From assembly GCF_003625475.1 (NCBI RefSeq), contig NZ_RAIQ01000004.1:124001-188000 (forward strand): a DNA stretch of 64,000 bases. The letters are read 5' to 3'. Positions 1 through 7,471 of this stretch are shown here, one piece after another. The notes beneath the pieces are model-generated. The model worked only from the letters and a program-made list of their open reading frames with translations. It was not told the origin of the DNA and ran no database searches. This stretch comes from Butyrivibrio sp. X503 (lineage in GTDB: Bacteria > Bacillota > Clostridia > Lachnospirales > Lachnospiraceae). The position numbers were made by a program, and so were the translations under genes. Within the stretch, counting starts at the first letter, position 1. Every line of letters starts with the position of its first letter.

Positions 1-1428
1 ATCGCACATCTGGTTAAGATCCTGTCTGAATGAAGGGATGATAACTTCATCGGTTGCAGCATCATAGCCAACTTCTTCTTTATTAAGGATTGCGATCATG
101 TCTTCCTTGGAGATATCTGTTCCGAGGAGCTGATTGATCTTGTCAGCTTCAAGCGCAAATCTCTTAAGAGGTGCGATAGGAAGCCCCTCTTTTACGATTC
201 CGGGAACAACTTTACCGCAGCCAAGCTCGTTTATAAGCTGGCAAGCTCTGTTGATCGCGATCTCTGCATTAGCAGGATCAAGTCCTTTCTCAAAGAAGCC
301 TGAAGCGTCTGTACGAAGACCTACTCTCTTGGCACTCTTTCTGATGTTGGGTCCGTTGAATGTAGCAGCCTCAAAAAGAACTGTCTTAACATCGTCAGTG
401 ATCATAGAGTTCTCACCGCCCATGATACCAGCGATTCCGACTGCTTTCTCAGCGTCGCAGATCATGAGAACGTCTTTGTCGAGCTTTCTCTCCTGTCCGT
501 CGAGAGTTACGAAAGTATCGCCGTCAGCGGCTCTTTTTACAACGATCTTGTTACCTGCGATAGTGCTAAGATCGTAAGCGTGCATGGGCTGACCAAGCTC
601 CATCATAACGTAGTTGGTGATATCAACGAGGTTATTGATGGGACGAATGCCTACGCTTGAAAGTCTTCTCTGCATCCACTTAGGTGAAGGCTCGATCTTT
701 ATGTCTGTTACGACTCTTGCGCAGTAGTTTGTGCAAAGATCTGTATCCTTGATCTCTACGCTGATCATATCGGAAGTCTTGCCCTCGCCGTCTTCTTTAA
801 CTTCGATGGCAGGTGCGTTGAAAGGAAGCTTAAATGTAGCAGCAGCCTCTCTTGCAATTCCAAGAATGCTGTAGCAGTCAACTCTGTTTGAAGTAACTTC
901 GAATTCAAAAACAGTGTCATGAAGGCCGAGTACGTCAACTGCGTCGGCTCCTACTTCCGTGTCCTCGGGGAAGATGTAAAGACCGTCCTCTGGAGCTTCG
1001 GGATAGAAATCCTTGGTTGAACCGAGCTCTTCGATTGAGCACATCATACCTGCACTGGGAACTCCTCTTAGCTTTCCTGCCTTAATCTTGATGCCTTCAG
1101 CGGGATTGGGGCTTCCGTCGTGACCGCCGGCAACACGTCCGCCGTCAATAACAACGGGAACCTTGTCGCCTTCCTTCATATTCTTGGCACCTGTGACGAT
1201 CTGGATCATCTCAGTTCCGATGTCTACCTGACAGATAACGAGCTTATCTGCGTCGGGGTGCTGCTCAATTGTCTTGATCTGACCAACCACGATCTTCTCG
1301 AGGTTCTTATCAAGTGGTGTGTATGTTTCTGTCTTGGTTCCGGAAAGTGTCATCGCATCGAAGAATTCCTGATCGGTGCATGAAAGATCCGGTACATATG
1401 CTTTAATCCATGATTTAGATGAGTTCAT
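1..1428 (-). CDS. pheT: Phenylalanine--tRNA ligase beta subunit, 3' part outside window
   Basis: Beta chain of the cytoplasmic (alpha-beta)2 enzyme that charges tRNA-Phe. The 476 codons present start at ATG 1426-1428 behind AGGAG (1436-1440). The first ~150 residues match the EMAP/tRNA-binding OB domain (DADKLVICQVDIG, then VAGGHDGSPNP and GVPSAGMMCSIEELG). The B3/B4 editing and B5 regions follow (FEVTSNRVDCYSILGIAREA, VDITNYVMMELGQPMHAYDL). The frame was read directly because the stop codon lies beyond base 1. It sits 214 bp downstream of pheS on the same strand, with a structured repeat between them, so co-transcription from the T-box promoter is likely. Confidence 0.96.
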   Translation of the reverse strand, partial: MNSSKSWIKAYVPDLSCTDQEFFDAMTLSGTKTETYTPLDKNLEKIVVGQIKTIEQHPDADKLVICQVDIGTEMIQIVTGAKNMKEGDKVPVVIDGGRVAGGHDGSPNPAEGIKIKAGKLRGVPSAGMMCSIEELGSTKDFYPEAPEDGLYIFPEDTEVGADAVDVLGLHDTVFEFEVTSNRVDCYSILGIAREAAATFKLPFNAPAIEVKEDGEGKTSDMISVEIKDTDLCTNYCARVVTDIKIEPSPKWMQRRLSSVGIRPINNLVDITNYVMMELGQPMHAYDLSTIAGNKIVVKRAADGDTFVTLDGQERKLDKDVLMICDAEKAVGIAGIMGGENSMITDDVKTVLFEAATFNGPNIRKSAKRVGLRTDASGFFEKGLDPANAEIAINRACQLINELGCGKVVPGIVKEGLPIAPLKRFALEADKINQLLGTDISKEDMIAILNKEEVGYDAATDEVIIPSFRQDLNQMCD

Positions 1429-1477
1429 TGTTATTCTCCTGTTCTGTGAGTGAAATCTAATCGTATATAACACTACT

Positions 1478-1643
1478 GTGATATACGGATTGCTCCGCTT
1501 CGCTCTCGCAATCCTACAGAAATTCGGAAATCGATATGCTCATTTCATTCGCATATCTTTTTTCCTCATTTCTGTTCGGTCTTCATATACATGCAATGCA
1601 TTGTGCAAGCACAGCATTGCATGTGCATGAATCCCTATATCAC
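1478..1643 (-). repeat. Structured RNA-like repeat element, copy 1 (pheS-pheT intergenic)
   Basis: A 166-nt element closed by GTGATATA (1478-1485) and TATATCAC (1636-1643). Inside are three hairpins: GGATTG/CAATCC (1487-1492, 1509-1514); ACAGAAAT/ATTTCTGT (1516-1523, 1568-1575) enclosing GATATGC/GCATATC (1533-1539, 1551-1557); and CATGCAATGC/GCATTGCATG (1590-1599, 1614-1623). In the transcribed minus sense the middle hairpin has GA facing GA between two helices, and the hairpin next to the 3' end has GAGA facing GGAG. A second copy at 32303-32476 keeps these loops while most helices change on both strands. The element starts in the G of the pheS TAG stop. I do not recognise the family. Confidence 0.8.
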
Positions 1644-2665
1644 TAAAACTGCTGTAAAAATCTTATGTCGTTCTCGTAGAGAAGTCTCATGTCGTCGATC
1701 TCGTATTTAAGAAGCGCGATTCTCTCAAGTCCTACACCAAACGCAAATCCAACGTACTCGTTAGGATCGATTCCGCTCATCTCAAGAACGTGAGGATGTA
1801 CCATACCGCAACCGAGGATCTCGATCCAGCCCTCACCCTTACAGAAACGACATCCCTTACCGCCGCACTTAAAGCAGCTTACGTCCATCTCAGCTGAAGG
1901 CTCTGTGAACGGGAAGTGATGGGGTCTGAACTTAGTCTTGGTATCGGGTCCGAAGAGCTGCTTAGCGAACTCTGCGAGTGTTCCCTTAAGATCAGCAAAA
2001 GTAATGTTCTTATCTATAACAAGTCCTTCTACCTGGTGGAAAGAAGGTGAATGTGTCGCATCAACTTCATCGGCACGGAAAACTCTTCCGGGAGCGATCA
2101 TCTTGATCGGGATTCTGCCCTTCTCCATCTCATGAACCTGTGTTGAAGATGTCTGAGTTCTGAGAAGAAGATCTCCGTTGATATAGAAAGTATCCTGCTC
2201 ATCTTTGGCGGGGTGATCCGCAGGTATATTGAGCGCTTCGAAGTTGTAATAGTCTTTCTCAACTTCAGGTCCTTCAACAACCTCATAGCCCATGCCTGTG
2301 AAGATTCTTTCTACCTCTTCAAGAGCGATGGTGTTGGGATGATGATGACCAACTTTATTCTTCTTGGCAGGAAGAGTTACGTCGATGACCTCAGCCTTGA
2401 GCTTGGCATCACGTGCTGCAGCTTCCATCTTGTTCTTGGTCTCTTCAAGTACCTTCTCGATAGCTTCTCTTGTCTCATTTACAAGCTGGCCAACCTTCGG
2501 TCTGTCCTCGGGAGCAACGTCCTTCATGCTCTTAAGGATGCTTGTGAGCTCACCTTTTTTTCCAAGAATGTTGACTCTGATCTCATTAAGTTTCTCAAGG
2601 CCGTCAGATTCTTTGATCTGTTTAAGGGCCTCCTCTCTAATTTTGTCGAGCTGTTCACTAATCAT
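1643..2665 (-). CDS. pheS: Phenylalanine--tRNA ligase alpha subunit
   Basis: Catalytic class II aminoacyl-tRNA synthetase subunit, 340 aa, the usual length. It has an N-terminal coiled coil (~1-85), then the class II core with motif 2-like [19 protein letters not shown], the phenylalanine-pocket segment [12 protein letters not shown] and motif 3 [34 protein letters not shown] insertion carries four Cys. The ATG at 2663-2665 is preferred over an upstream in-frame ATG (2734) because TCCTCC at 2671-2676 (GGAGGA on the coding strand) precedes it. The gene follows a long T-box leader and precedes pheT. The stop is TAG at 1643-1645, overlapping the first base of the structured repeat. Confidence 0.97.
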   Translation of the reverse strand: MISEQLDKIREEALKQIKESDGLEKLNEIRVNILGKKGELTSILKSMKDVAPEDRPKVGQLVNETREAIEKVLEETKNKMEAAARDAKLKAEVIDVTLPAKKNKVGHHHPNTIALEEVERIFTGMGYEVVEGPEVEKDYYNFEALNIPADHPAKDEQDTFYINGDLLLRTQTSSTQVHEMEKGRIPIKMIAPGRVFRADEVDATHSPSFHQVEGLVIDKNITFADLKGTLAEFAKQLFGPDTKTKFRPHHFPFTEPSAEMDVSCFKCGGKGCRFCKGEGWIEILGCGMVHPHVLEMSGIDPNEYVGFAFGVGLERIALLKYEIDDMRLLYENDIRFLQQF

Positions 2666-2698
2666 AATCTTCCTCCATAATGTGATGTCTTTAAAACT

Positions 2699-2891
2699 GT
2701 GCTCTGCACTTGGGATATGTACTAAACTCGACAATACCTCGTCAAGTACATCCCCATGGCTCGCACTAGGCTCGAAACCACCTCGCCAAGTGCTCTGCTC
2801 TTGGGATATGTACTAAACTCGACAATACCTCGTCAAGTACATCCCCATGGCTCGCACTAGGCTCGAAACCACCTCGCCAAGTGCTCTGCTC
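2699..2891 (-). repeat. 91-bp tandem repeat made of alternating hairpins A and B in the pheS leader
   Basis: Two 91-bp units (2699-2789 and 2790-2880, one mismatch seen) plus 11 bp of a third. Each holds two related 31-nt hairpins: A at 2719-2749 and 2810-2840, B at 2763-2793 and 2854-2884. In A the outer arms are GTACT/AGTAC. In B they are GCACT/AGTGC, so the variable pair changes on both sides. The second helix changes from GAC/GTT to GGC/GCC on the minus strand. The 13-nt loop stays close to GAGGTNNTNTCGA. The repeat lies between the T-box terminator and the pheS ribosome binding site, so it would form part of every antiterminated pheS mRNA. Confidence 0.85.
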
Positions 2892-3176
2892 AAAAAAAAA
2901 TCCCTTGTGCCAAATAGCACAAGGGACGAATTATCGCGGTACCACCCAAGTTCCCGGCATATACAATGCTCGGACACTCATTATATCTGTAACGTAGACA
3001 TACGTCTCACCCTACTAACGAAATCAATTCAGGCAAGCTGCTCCGGTGCGAATGTTCCGTATATGCTCTCATTAGGAAGCTTCCAGCCGATGACTTCCAT
3101 TCTCTGTAATGCAAATCCGCATAACATCTTGGGCGAGGCCCACACCTTCATAGCATTTGTTATTTTCTATTTCAAC
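2892..3176 (-). promoter_or_regulatory. T-box leader (tRNA-Phe-responsive antitermination) of pheST
   Basis: On the minus strand the element ends with the invariant T-box GGGTGGTACCGCG (2935-2947). A terminator follows (TCCCTTGTGC/GCACAAGGGA, 2901-2926) with nine T residues (2892-2900). Upstream, AGAGAATGGAAGTC and a following stem resemble stem I. TTC at 3076-3078 lies where a Phe specifier codon could sit, but I could not fold the stem rigorously. Uncharged tRNA-Phe would favour the antiterminator and pheS/pheT expression. Confidence 0.93.
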
Positions 3177-3181
3177 AACTA

Positions 3182-3210
3182 ATTTTATTGGGCAAAAAAA
3201 CTTTTGTCAA
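3182..3210 (-). promoter_or_regulatory. SigA promoter of the pheST T-box transcript
   Basis: On the minus strand TTGACA (3205-3210) is followed after 17 nt by TAAAAT (3182-3187). The start point would be near 3175, giving a leader of about 510 nt before the pheS start codon. Confidence 0.8.
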
Positions 3211-3223
3211 GCCTTATGATGTA

Positions 3224-3799
3224 TCACGCTTCCACTGAGAATGTAGGCATATTATCATATACCTCCGTAAGCGGACTCCAATTCTTTAAGTCAAACTCAT
3301 CGTCTTCATCATCTTCCGCAGCAGAAAAGACTTCTCCACCCTTCTTTTTCTTCTTATCATCCTCGTCTATGGTATTCGGTAGCTCGTCATATGCTCCCGA
3401 CTTATGAAACTCAGTCGCCACCCTATTTACCGCGGCAAATATGTATTCCCTGTCGGGATCGTTTTTCGATATGCCATTTAAAGCAGAAGTTATAATACGA
3501 TCTGCTTCTTCCTTACTCTTTGCATGCTTTAGCTGCTCTTCTACAGCTTCTGCCATTCTTTGAACCCTCAGAGCATGTGCATACATGATTGGATTGTATC
3601 TTCTTAAATATTCCATCTCCTCCTGAGAAAGCTTTTTCCCTGATTGAAGCTTGGCGTTTATACGGGCTTCCATCTTGGCTCGGTCCGCTTCCGACATTTT
3701 TCCCGTGTCATTTCCTCTTTCCATGATATACCGCGCCAATTCAATTTCTGTAGTGATCTTTTGTGTCTCTTCTTTCTTGAGGTTCAGGCTAATATTCAT
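3224..3799 (-). CDS. Conserved hypothetical cytoplasmic protein with acidic tail
   Basis: A 191-residue protein without signal peptide or membrane segment; I do not recognise a named family. The middle is helical and charged (ARYIMERGNDTGKMSEADRA, KLSQEEMEYLRRYNPIMYAH). The C-terminal third is disordered, with a DDKKKKKGG stretch followed by an acidic EDDEDDEFDL run. The start is ATG 3797-3799 behind CTCCTCC (3804-3810). An upstream in-frame ATG would need to be read through a terminator and promoter and is not used. It has its own promoter at 3813-3840. Confidence 0.75.
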   Translation of the reverse strand: MNISLNLKKEETQKITTEIELARYIMERGNDTGKMSEADRAKMEARINAKLQSGKKLSQEEMEYLRRYNPIMYAHALRVQRMAEAVEEQLKHAKSKEEADRIITSALNGISKNDPDREYIFAAVNRVATEFHKSGAYDELPNTIDEDDKKKKKGGEVFSAAEDDEDDEFDLKNWSPLTEVYDNMPTFSVEA

Positions 3800-3812
3800 A
3801 TAACTCCTCCAT

Positions 3813-3840
3813 ATAATAATATTTCGATGCTTATTGTCAA
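3813..3840 (-). promoter_or_regulatory. Promoter of the 191-aa hypothetical gene
   Basis: Minus-strand TTGACA (3835-3840), 16-nt spacer, TATTAT (3813-3818), ending 14 nt before the start codon, so the 5' leader is very short. Confidence 0.65.
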
Positions 3841-3890
3841 AAGAAAAAGCGCGTTTTTCAATGAACTTCAATCCATTGAGAAACACGCTT
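3841..3890 (-). terminator. Rho-independent terminator with long stem
   Basis: Minus-strand arms AAGCGTGTTTCTCAATG and CATTGAAAAACGCGCTT pair almost fully and are followed by CTTTTTCTTTT. No gene lies directly upstream on that strand within 200 bp. It may insulate the downstream promoter from antisense transcription of the plus-strand nuclease region. Confidence 0.65.
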
Positions 3891-3968
3891 CCATCGCTGT
3901 TTATTATATCGTCAGATTATATGGTTTTATTAACTATTGCCAGAATATATCCGCGCCATTTCTTAAGA

Positions 3969-4003
3969 AAACTTAAGAATTATCTACAGCAAATCTTAAG
4001 TTT
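3969..4003. promoter_or_regulatory. Perfect 10-bp inverted repeat upstream of the Rpn-type gene
   Basis: AAACTTAAGA (3969-3978) and TCTTAAGTTT (3994-4003) form a perfect inverted repeat with a 15-nt gap. It is about 100 bp before the nuclease start, so it could be an operator; no regulator gene is adjacent. The rest of 3894-4100 holds nothing I can name. Confidence 0.4.
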
Positions 4004-4100
4004 TGTCTGATATCATTGAATATGTCGACGGTCTTTCAACGGCCATTCTCAAGTCGACGCATGGCGGATTCGCCAAATTCTTTTTTTTCGGAGGTGCTGT

Positions 4101-5150
4101 ATGAACAGCCAAAATAATCTTTCTAAATTATTTCCAATGATCAAGACAAGGGCGCAGGTTCTTGAAGAGATTCATTCAAAAGATAATCTTCGCGGAAAAT
4201 TTGAAACCTGGACTGAAGATCAAAAAGAGAACTTTCTATCAATATGCACCGGTGCCAAAGGCGTAAAGATGCTCTATGACTGCTATTTCAAAGAGATACT
4301 CAACCCGGAGTACACACCTGAACGCTTATCGGCATTATTAAGCATCATTATCGGCAAAAAAGTCACTGTAAAATACCAACTGCCAAATGACAACACGCGT
4401 ATCGGAGATGAACTGTCTCTCGTAATTACCGATATAGTTGTCGAACTCGAAGACGGAACTCTTGCCAACATTGAAGTACAAAAACTCGGTTATGCTTTTA
4501 CAGGAGAAAGAGCTTCCTGCTATTCAGCAGACTTACTACTGCGCCAATATAAAAGAGTAAGAGATTCTCTTAAAACCAATTTCTCATACAAGAACATAGC
4601 ACCTGTATATACCATTGTATTCCTTGAAAGCAGTCCAAGGTCATTTAAGGATTACAAGGATACCTTCATCCATAAATTCTCAGCGGTATCTAACAGTGGT
4701 CTTGAACTAAATATGCTCCAGAACTATGTATTCATCCCTGTTGATATTTTCCTTGAAAAACTCCATAATAGTGGTATACAAAGCGAATTAGATGCATGGC
4801 TTACATTTATTGGATGCGATGAACCGGAATTCATTATCAAACTGGTCGAAAAATATCCTCTATTTAAACCAATGTATCAAGATTTACATAACATGTGTCT
4901 AAACACAGAAAGGATGATGGATATGTTCTCTGAAGAGCTTAAGATACTTGATCGTAACACAGTTAAATATATGATTGATGAGCTTCAGGAAGAACTTGAT
5001 GATACCAAGACTCAACTTACTGATGCGAAAACACAGCTTACTGAATTAAATGCGGAAAAAACCGCTTTTATGCAACTCATAAACCAGCTCGATGATCCAA
5101 ATGTAGATAAAGAAGCCATCCTTTCAAAGCTTCGTGAACTAAAAAAGTAA
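4101..5150 (+). CDS. Rpn-family PD-(D/E)XK nuclease (putative transposase/recombination-promoting nuclease)
   Basis: A 349-aa protein matching the PDDEXK_2 / Rpn family. The nuclease core lies in residues ~75-170: GDELSLVITDIVVELEDG, then ANIEVQKLGYAFTGERASCY, where the E-x-Q after a hydrophobic strand is the family's catalytic motif, followed by YSADLLLRQY. The C-terminal ~70 residues form a coiled coil (QEELDDTKTQLTDAKTQLTE). The start is ATG 4101 behind GGAGG (4089-4093). Known Rpn proteins are DNA endonucleases that stimulate RecA-independent recombination; this activity is inferred. Its last 119 bp are duplicated 300 bp downstream. Confidence 0.85.
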   Translation: MNSQNNLSKLFPMIKTRAQVLEEIHSKDNLRGKFETWTEDQKENFLSICTGAKGVKMLYDCYFKEILNPEYTPERLSALLSIIIGKKVTVKYQLPNDNTRIGDELSLVITDIVVELEDGTLANIEVQKLGYAFTGERASCYSADLLLRQYKRVRDSLKTNFSYKNIAPVYTIVFLESSPRSFKDYKDTFIHKFSAVSNSGLELNMLQNYVFIPVDIFLEKLHNSGIQSELDAWLTFIGCDEPEFIIKLVEKYPLFKPMYQDLHNMCLNTERMMDMFSEELKILDRNTVKYMIDELQEELDDTKTQLTDAKTQLTELNAEKTAFMQLINQLDDPNVDKEAILSKLRELKK

Positions 5151-5460
5151 AGCGAGGTCGGAACATTGATCTTTGAACTTAATTATGACAATCAAGCAAA
5201 AGAAATCTTAGAAGGCCAGCGCCGTTACAGAGAGCAGATGAACTCTCAATATACTGCAGGATACACCGATGCTGAAGAGAAATACGAGCCCGAGCTTGCA
5301 AAAAACAAAGCTGAAATTTCCGAACTACGTGATGAAAACACCGAATTAAATGCGGAAAAAGCCGCTTTTATGCAACTCATAAACCAGCTCGATGAGCCGG
5401 ATGCTGATAAAGAGGCTATCCTTTCAAAGCTTCGTGAACTAAAAAAGTAAAGCGAGGTGG
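5042..5460 (+). repeat. Direct duplication of the nuclease gene 3' end (300-bp offset)
   Basis: Bases 5042-5160 and 5342-5460 match at roughly nine positions in ten, including the stop codon and the AGCGAGGT that follows. Both encode the tail AAFMQLINQLD or TAFMQLINQLD through LSKLRELKK. This points to a tandem duplication and deletion within what was once a second full gene copy. Confidence 0.9.
5166..5450 (+). pseudogene. C-terminal fragment of a second Rpn-family gene
   Basis: A 94-residue frame starting at TTG 5166. It has only the C-terminal part of the Rpn protein: an N-terminal stretch EGQRRYREQMNSQYTAGY that is not alignable with the upstream gene, then a coiled coil ending like the full protein. 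The nuclease core is absent. Weak initiation (TTG, AGCGAGGTCGG upstream) and loss of the catalytic domain suggest a remnant. Such a short tail could still dimerise with the intact protein through the coiled coil. Confidence 0.6.
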
Positions 5461-5489
5461 ACCACCAACAAATAAATTAATAACACAAT

Positions 5490-5515
5490 GCCGGATCACA
5501 TGATCCGGCTTTTTT
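5490..5515 (+). terminator. Terminator of the Rpn locus
   Basis: Perfect arms GCCGGATCA (5490-5498) and TGATCCGGC (5501-5509) are followed by TTTTTT. It can also end the minus-strand secreted-protein transcript, although no T-run is seen on that side. Confidence 0.85.
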
Positions 5516-5522
5516 CAATCAT

Positions 5523-5876
5523 TCAATGATTATCGCGCCAATAGTCCTCTGCTGCATCATGGGCTTCCTCTTCATCTTCGTAGTCATCTTCATAATCATA
5601 GAACTCTTCGTACTTGTCATCGGCAAATTCCTCTGCTGACTTATAATCATGTACATCGTAGGGATCGCTATTCTTCTTTGATGACTCTGTTTTTTTCTTA
5701 TTAGAGGTTTTCTTACTGCTTTTAGCCTTTTTCTTAGTATTCTTTTTGCTCTTACTGGAGGAGTAACTACTTGTTGTCTTATTCTTCCCTGCTGCCTCAA
5801 CAGATACCGAAGCCACTCCTAAAAGTGTGATTATCATCATTAATGCGACCAATAGTTTTAATAATGTTTTCTTCAT
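5523..5876 (-). CDS. Small secreted polyampholyte protein
   Basis: 117 aa with a Sec signal peptide (KKTLLKLLVALMMIITLLG, then ASVSVEA with likely cleavage after VEAA). The mature part is first rich in Lys and Ser (~residues 30-70, SKSKKNTKKKAKSSKK) and then strongly acidic (EEFYDYEDDYEDEEEAHDAA). No known domain is recognised. The start is ATG 5874-5876, nine nt after GGAGG. A wall- or surface-associated role is a guess from composition only. Confidence 0.7.
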   Translation of the reverse strand: MKKTLLKLLVALMMIITLLGVASVSVEAAGKNKTTSSYSSSKSKKNTKKKAKSSKKTSNKKKTESSKKNSDPYDVHDYKSAEEFADDKYEEFYDYEDDYEDEEEAHDAAEDYWRDNH

Positions 5877-5916
5877 AATCAATTACCTCCGTTTCCGGAA
5901 TCACATAGGATTCTTT

Positions 5917-6351
5917 TCACCCTGCTTCTTCCAAAATCTCTCTGCAATCCAGCATGATCTGTCTGTTTCCGCAGAGGATGAGAACATCATTCCAACAGCT
6001 TTCAATTTCGTCGGGAAGCTCCTCTAAGTCTTCGAATCTCCTGGTAACAGCGAAGTCTTCGTAGCCTGTCATGTCATTGAAACCGTTGATTTCTTGATCT
6101 TCCAGATCGAAGATATCCTGCCATTCTTCAGAGTTTTCTCCGCAAAAGACTATGTTCTTGCAACCTCTTGTAAGTATGAAATCCGCTATGTTTCTGATGA
6201 AAGTATTCTCTGCCATGTCGTCTGTGATCAGGATAACCGTGTAACCTGACATATCGCCATAATTTTTATTAATGTAAAAAGACCTTTTGCCAAGAATCTC
6301 ATATGTAACGTTATAGCGCAGACAGTTGTCTGTATACAGCATCTGAGTCAT
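5917..6351 (-). CDS. Hypothetical protein, alpha/beta cytoplasmic
   Basis: 144 aa, no signal peptide or membrane segment, and no family I can name with confidence. Alternating hydrophobic strands (YTVILITDDM, CKNIVFCGENS, DVLILCGNRQ) suggest a small Rossmann-like fold. The start is ATG 6349-6351 behind AAAGGAGGT; an in-frame upstream start lacks such a site. A 55-codon frame ends 18 bp upstream and may be co-transcribed. Confidence 0.7.
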   Translation of the reverse strand: MTQMLYTDNCLRYNVTYEILGKRSFYINKNYGDMSGYTVILITDDMAENTFIRNIADFILTRGCKNIVFCGENSEEWQDIFDLEDQEINGFNDMTGYEDFAVTRRFEDLEELPDEIESCWNDVLILCGNRQIMLDCREILEEAG

Positions 6352-6368
6352 AAGTACCTCCTTTGTAA

Positions 6369-6536
6369 TCACCGTTTATCTATTCCTATGATTACATGGT
6401 ATACCAAATGCTGTACTATAAATCTCCCAGCAATATCTTGTGGTAATGAATTCACTGCTTTTCTGAGACTGACTTCTGGAGAGCCATATACTGTAGCAGA
6501 GCTACTAGGCGGAGCATAACTCCGTCTAGTTATCAT
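6369..6536 (-). CDS. Possible small ORF upstream of the 144-aa hypothetical gene
   Basis: Fifty-five codons starting at ATG 6534-6536 (MITRRSYAPPSSSATVYGSP...) and ending at TGA just before the AAAGGAGG of the next gene. It has no convincing ribosome binding site, and a strong hairpin (ACTAGGCGGAG/CTCCGTCTAGT, ~6505-6530) overlaps its start. Base composition does not settle whether it is coding. The rest of 6540-6680 shows a hairpin at about 6602-6625 and nothing else recognisable. Confidence 0.25.
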   Translation of the reverse strand: MITRRSYAPPSSSATVYGSPEVSLRKAVNSLPQDIAGRFIVQHLVYHVIIGIDKR

Positions 6537-6680
6537 CCATAAATTTGATAGTAATTAACGCTTAACAAAAACCACTATATACTAATTATATAGCCAATAA
6601 AAGGTGCAAACACCAGGATGTGTTCACATATATCGTGATTATTATAAAAGATTCCAATTACATAAACTCAAACTCTCTTA

Positions 6681-6872
6681 CTACCTCAATTGAAAAATCT
6701 CATTAACACTCATATTAAAGTGGTTAGATATTTTTATAGCCAACTCTAGCGTTGGATCATATTTATTGTTTTCTATTGCGATAATAGTCTGCCTCGTGAC
6801 TCCAAGTATGCCTGCCAAGTCTTCTTGTCTCAAGTTCATACTCTTTCGAAGCTCTTTGATATTATTCTTCAT
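6681..6872 (-). CDS. XRE-family helix-turn-helix transcriptional regulator
   Basis: 63 residues that are essentially one Cro/C1-type HTH: IKELRKSMNLRQEDLAGILG, then VTRQTIIAIENNKYDPTLEL, with the recognition helix at TRQTIIAIENN. It belongs to the short YozG/plasmid-type XRE repressors often paired with a small membrane protein. It overlaps the upstream membrane-protein gene by 11 bp, so translation is coupled. The paired operators at 7116-7187 suggest autoregulation. Confidence 0.92.
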   Translation of the reverse strand: MKNNIKELRKSMNLRQEDLAGILGVTRQTIIAIENNKYDPTLELAIKISNHFNMSVNEIFQLR

Positions 6873-7101
6873 CGCTATCCCCCGAGCTTAAAAGTCGCTT
6901 GTTTTCAATCATCTTTGTTCCCCAAAATACCAGCCCCGAGAATACGAAGATAAGCCATGCCCATGGCAATTCCCCTGTTTGTAATACGCATATAAGACAG
7001 TAAATAGCGAGTGTAAACTCCATAAAGACAAAAGCATTTCGGGCAGCTTTATAGTTTACTGCCAATTCCATCTCATCAGCTTTACGAAAAATTCTCTTCA
7101 T
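6862..7101 (-). CDS. Small two-TM membrane protein paired with XRE regulator
   Basis: 79 aa. Two hydrophobic segments (~24-44 FVFMEFTLAIYCLICVL and ~49-65 WAWLIFVFSGLVFWG) flank a short loop, and both ends are charged. The gene starts behind AAGGAGG, and the XRE gene begins inside its 3' end. The pairing is common in Firmicutes; the membrane partner's role is not established here. It is not a recognised transporter. Confidence 0.8.
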   Translation of the reverse strand: MKRIFRKADEMELAVNYKAARNAFVFMEFTLAIYCLICVLQTGELPWAWLIFVFSGLVFWGTKMIENKRLLSSGDSDEE

Positions 7102-7115
7102 AGATGCACCTCCTT

Positions 7116-7187
7116 AATGTAAAAACCTTTTTACATTATTATCATATAAGTTATCCAATTAAATGTAAAGAACTTTTTACATTATTA
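7116..7187 (-). promoter_or_regulatory. Promoter with two 26-bp operator repeats for the membrane protein/XRE operon
   Basis: Copies at 7116-7141 and 7162-7187 share AATGTAAA, a variable 4-nt centre, and TTTTTACATTATTA; each is a TGTAAA/TTTACA dyad. On the minus strand the promoter is TTTACA (7164-7169), 17 nt, TATGAT (7141-7146). One operator covers the -35 and the other lies just downstream of the -10. This is the expected layout for repression by the XRE protein. Confidence 0.8.
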
Positions 7188-7206
7188 CATCAAAAGTCTT
7201 TGCCCA

Positions 7207-7240
7207 CAAAAAAGGAAGCCTATAAATATAGACTTCCTGC
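7207..7240 (-). terminator. Terminator downstream of the C-type-lectin-like lipoprotein
   Basis: Minus-strand GGAAGTCTATA and TATAGGCTTCC arms are followed by TTTTTT. A weaker hairpin (AAGCCGCGAC/GTCACGGCTT, about 7442-7466) lies closer to the gene end. The interval 7245-7440 shows no gene. Confidence 0.6.
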
Positions 7241-7471
7241 ACTAACTATAAAAGCTGTGAATAGTAACTCTTGTGGTCAAGGCAAAAAACGCAGCCTATA
7301 AGCCACTATATCTTGATTAAAGGCACGCAACTTTTCCGCTTTGAAGCATAGCATGTATACCTCGAACTCAGCTGATTTTCTAAATATCTATGCAGTTCTT
7401 TCTTGTCCCTAGATAAAACCAGTATTTATCGTATAAGCTCAAAGCCGTGACAATTTGTCGCGGCTTCGTAT

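Noticed and set aside
1478..1643. Insertion sequence or MITE with transposase
   Set aside because: No transposase, no clear target duplication, and changes preserve internal helices, which a simple MITE would not need.
2699..2891. CRISPR-like direct repeats
   Set aside because: Units are contiguous 91-bp tandem copies without unique spacers, and no cas genes are near.
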